DNA of 10,086 nucleotides from Endothia cerciana. Lineage: Eukaryota > Ascomycota > Sordariomycetes > Diaporthales > Cryphonectriaceae. The DNA lies in assembly GCA_026119935.1 (NCBI GenBank), contig JALRMH010000149.1:1-10086 (forward strand). Direction: 5' to 3'. Position 1 is the first letter of the stretch. The number at the start of each line of letters is the position of its first letter. The notes under the pieces are model-generated. The model was given only the letters and a program-made list of their open reading frames with translations. It was not told the DNA's origin and searched no databases. The translations under genes and the position numbers were made by a program. Shown one piece after another: positions 8,501 to 10,086 of the stretch.

Positions 8501-9967
8501 TAGCAGTTCCGCAGCTTTATAAACTAGCTAAGAGCTCGCAAGCAGCTAGATCAGGTCGTGATCAACGAATGCTATATAGCTCTCAATGCCTAAGATAGCT
8601 TCTAATTAAAGCTGCAAGAGCTTAGAGCAGCAATTGCAGCATATAATGTACAGCAGGTCTTTCTAATAGTTATACTGCTATTTAAAGATAAGCTATCTTT
8701 TTTCTACCTAATATAGATTTCTAATCTAATAGTTTTTTAAACTACTACTATTTAAAAGAATATTAGCTATTAGGTGATCTCTACTACCTCTAATTAGATA
8801 GAGGCTATAACTTATAGGATAGTATTCTAAGTTTTAATATAACAGGATAAAGGTAAGGTGCTTATCTATAAAAAGACGATCTAGCAGATTAAGAGCCTTA
8901 AGACTACTCTAGGATATAAAGTATATTATAATAGGGTAAGCAAGGCCTTTAGCAAGCTTGCTATTCTATAGAGATAGATAGAAAACAGCTGAGTAATTAT
9001 AGTAACTAATATATTAAGGATAAGTCTAGATATCCTTAATATATATATAGTAGTCTATATTAAGCTGCTAATATAGTTGCAAGACTATATATAAAAAAGC
9101 AGCTGAGCAGGCTAGGATAGAAAGGCCTGTCTTGCTATTCTTCTTTAGAATAAAGGAGCAGCTGTAAATATTAGCAACGAGATGCGCTAGTTCCTAAAAG
9201 AAAAAAGGTGCTGCTGCATCCTCCTTAACTAGGTTCTTAACAGCTAGTACACCTGAACACAATATACTATAGGTAAGGTGCTCTGCGACTAGTGTAAGGC
9301 AGGTAAGAAGGACTGCTAGCCTGCTCCTGATTAGATGCTTAGCTGCAAGCTCTTTATGCAGATGAAACGGAAATACAACTAGGTATAGAAAGAGGTGCTT
9401 AGAGAGTATAGGAAAAAAGGCTAGATTATCAAGGCGTTTCTCTAGCAGCTCGAGGTATAGAACAGCGCTTGTATTCTCTGCTAAGGCAGTAGAGAAAAAG
9501 GCCTAGCAGCTAAGCATTCGAGAGCAGAATGCCTATCCTAGCAAGACCTGCTCTAGCGCACGATTAAGGAGAGCTAAAAGGAGCTGCAGGAGAAAATATT
9601 TACTAGAAGAAGCCTAGCGCTGTACTTAGAGTATTTCTAATATAGGATTCCCTAAGCCTTCTGCATAATCTAGGAAAAGAGGCCGTCTGATTAGAGGTCC
9701 TATAACCGAAAGCCTAGCGCAACCTGCTAGTACCTTTTACTAGTTGCGTCTGTTATTTCAAGACTATAGGTTCTTTACAGCGATGTAATTAAAGCGCTGA
9801 TTTTTGCGCTAATAGATCAAGACTAGGTATAGCCTTCTAGTAAAGCCTTTATCTATCTATAGATAGGCCAGCGCTATATATAGCTAGATATAGAGACAAA
9901 TAATCTCTGCTAAGTATTTTTAAAAGTAATAGAAATAGTTGATAAAATATTAGAAGAGGAAAAGTAA
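5561..9967 (+). pseudogene. RIP-inactivated OrsD-like (DUF3505-type) RecQ-family helicase
   Basis: One reading frame of about 1,468 codons can be followed end to end with no detectable indel but dozens of TAG, TAA and a few TGA stops. Codon numbers count from 5561; the true start is unclear. An N-terminal OrsD-like zinc region lies at codons 65-130, with KCSF, LLHRWANP and VRCQRLF. A middle domain at codons 620-680 carries SVYRGL, YYKGYY and LLREVRTLF. The helicase core follows: Q-motif-like QMLGEKAQF (about 8198), motif I at 8294-8311 reading TSSRKA for TGxGK[S/T], motif Ia as VVLLLAL, motif II at 8564-8575 as NECY for DECH, motif III at 8666-8674 as IVI for TAT, motif V at 8993-9043, and motif VI at 9092-9121 with mutated Gly and Arg codons. 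A Cys-rich tail follows: CX2C at 9284-9295 and CILC with later His and Cys from 9470. The last candidate stop is TAA at 9965-9967. Relatives are often multicopy and subtelomeric; one belongs to the orsellinic acid cluster of Aspergillus. The ATPase is certainly dead. Confidence 0.88.
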
Positions 9968-10086
9968 AGTTTGCAGCTTTCTTACTTAATATATATAATA
10001 TAAGCTAGAATAAGTTTACTATAAGTATAAGCACTTTTTTTTAATCGCTGTTTATTTTTAAATACTTTAGCTAGCTATATTATATA
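9968..10086. other. AT-rich sequence after the helicase relic
   Basis: Nothing recognisable. A polyadenylation region could lie here, but the sequence is too AT-rich for a call. Confidence 0.3.

Noticed and set aside
5561..9967. Recoding of TAG as an amino acid (variant genetic code) to explain the stops
   Set aside because: TAA and TGA also occur in frame, and non-stop codons at catalytic residues are changed by the same transitions, so the gene is mutated and not recoded.

Overview
The window looks like a repeat graveyard in a filamentous ascomycete (Pezizomycotina-type) nuclear genome. It is AT-rich and saturated with TpA. Former coding frames are broken almost only by C-to-T or G-to-A changes: CAG, CAA and TGG have become TAG or TAA, CGA has become TGA, and key residues show Gly-to-Ser/Arg, Asp-to-Asn and His-to-Tyr changes. 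That is the signature of repeat-induced point mutation (RIP), a fungal genome defence. I see no intact gene. Every protein-coding feature below is a relic.

Layout. (1) 1-2060 holds a remnant of an LTR retroelement on the minus strand. Two direct repeats (12-144 and 1928-2060) align over 133 bp without an indel and differ almost only by transitions. Between them lies a decayed Gag frame with a CX2CX4CX4H zinc knuckle of the kind found in fungal Copia-type polyproteins. No pol is visible. (2) 2061-3775 is a tandem array of about ten units, 132 bp long with a 111-bp variant, interrupted near 2345-2600 by a foreign segment with an open, coding-like frame. (3) 3900-4391 (minus) is a degraded gene of unknown family with five internal TAG codons. 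A tRNA-Gln(UUG)-like pseudogene (4417-4498, minus) lies directly upstream of it. (4) 4706-4978 is a 273-nt stretch without a single G, made of CTYTYA hexamers. (5) 4979-5560 is a less mutated, GC-richer island containing a 78-bp tandem duplication. (6) 5561-9967 (plus) is one 4.4-kb reading frame, free of detectable indels but full of stops. It encodes a dead OrsD-like (DUF3505-type) protein fused to a RecQ-family helicase, a class often multicopy and subtelomeric in fungi.

The parts do not form a working pathway. They are repeated sequences that were recognised and mutated by the host. The most informative points are the strong loss of CCA/TGG while GCA/TGC survives, the in-frame 44/37-codon periodicity of the tandem array on the minus strand, and the unrecognised minus-strand pseudogene. 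All family calls come from reading the translations by eye; no database search was made.
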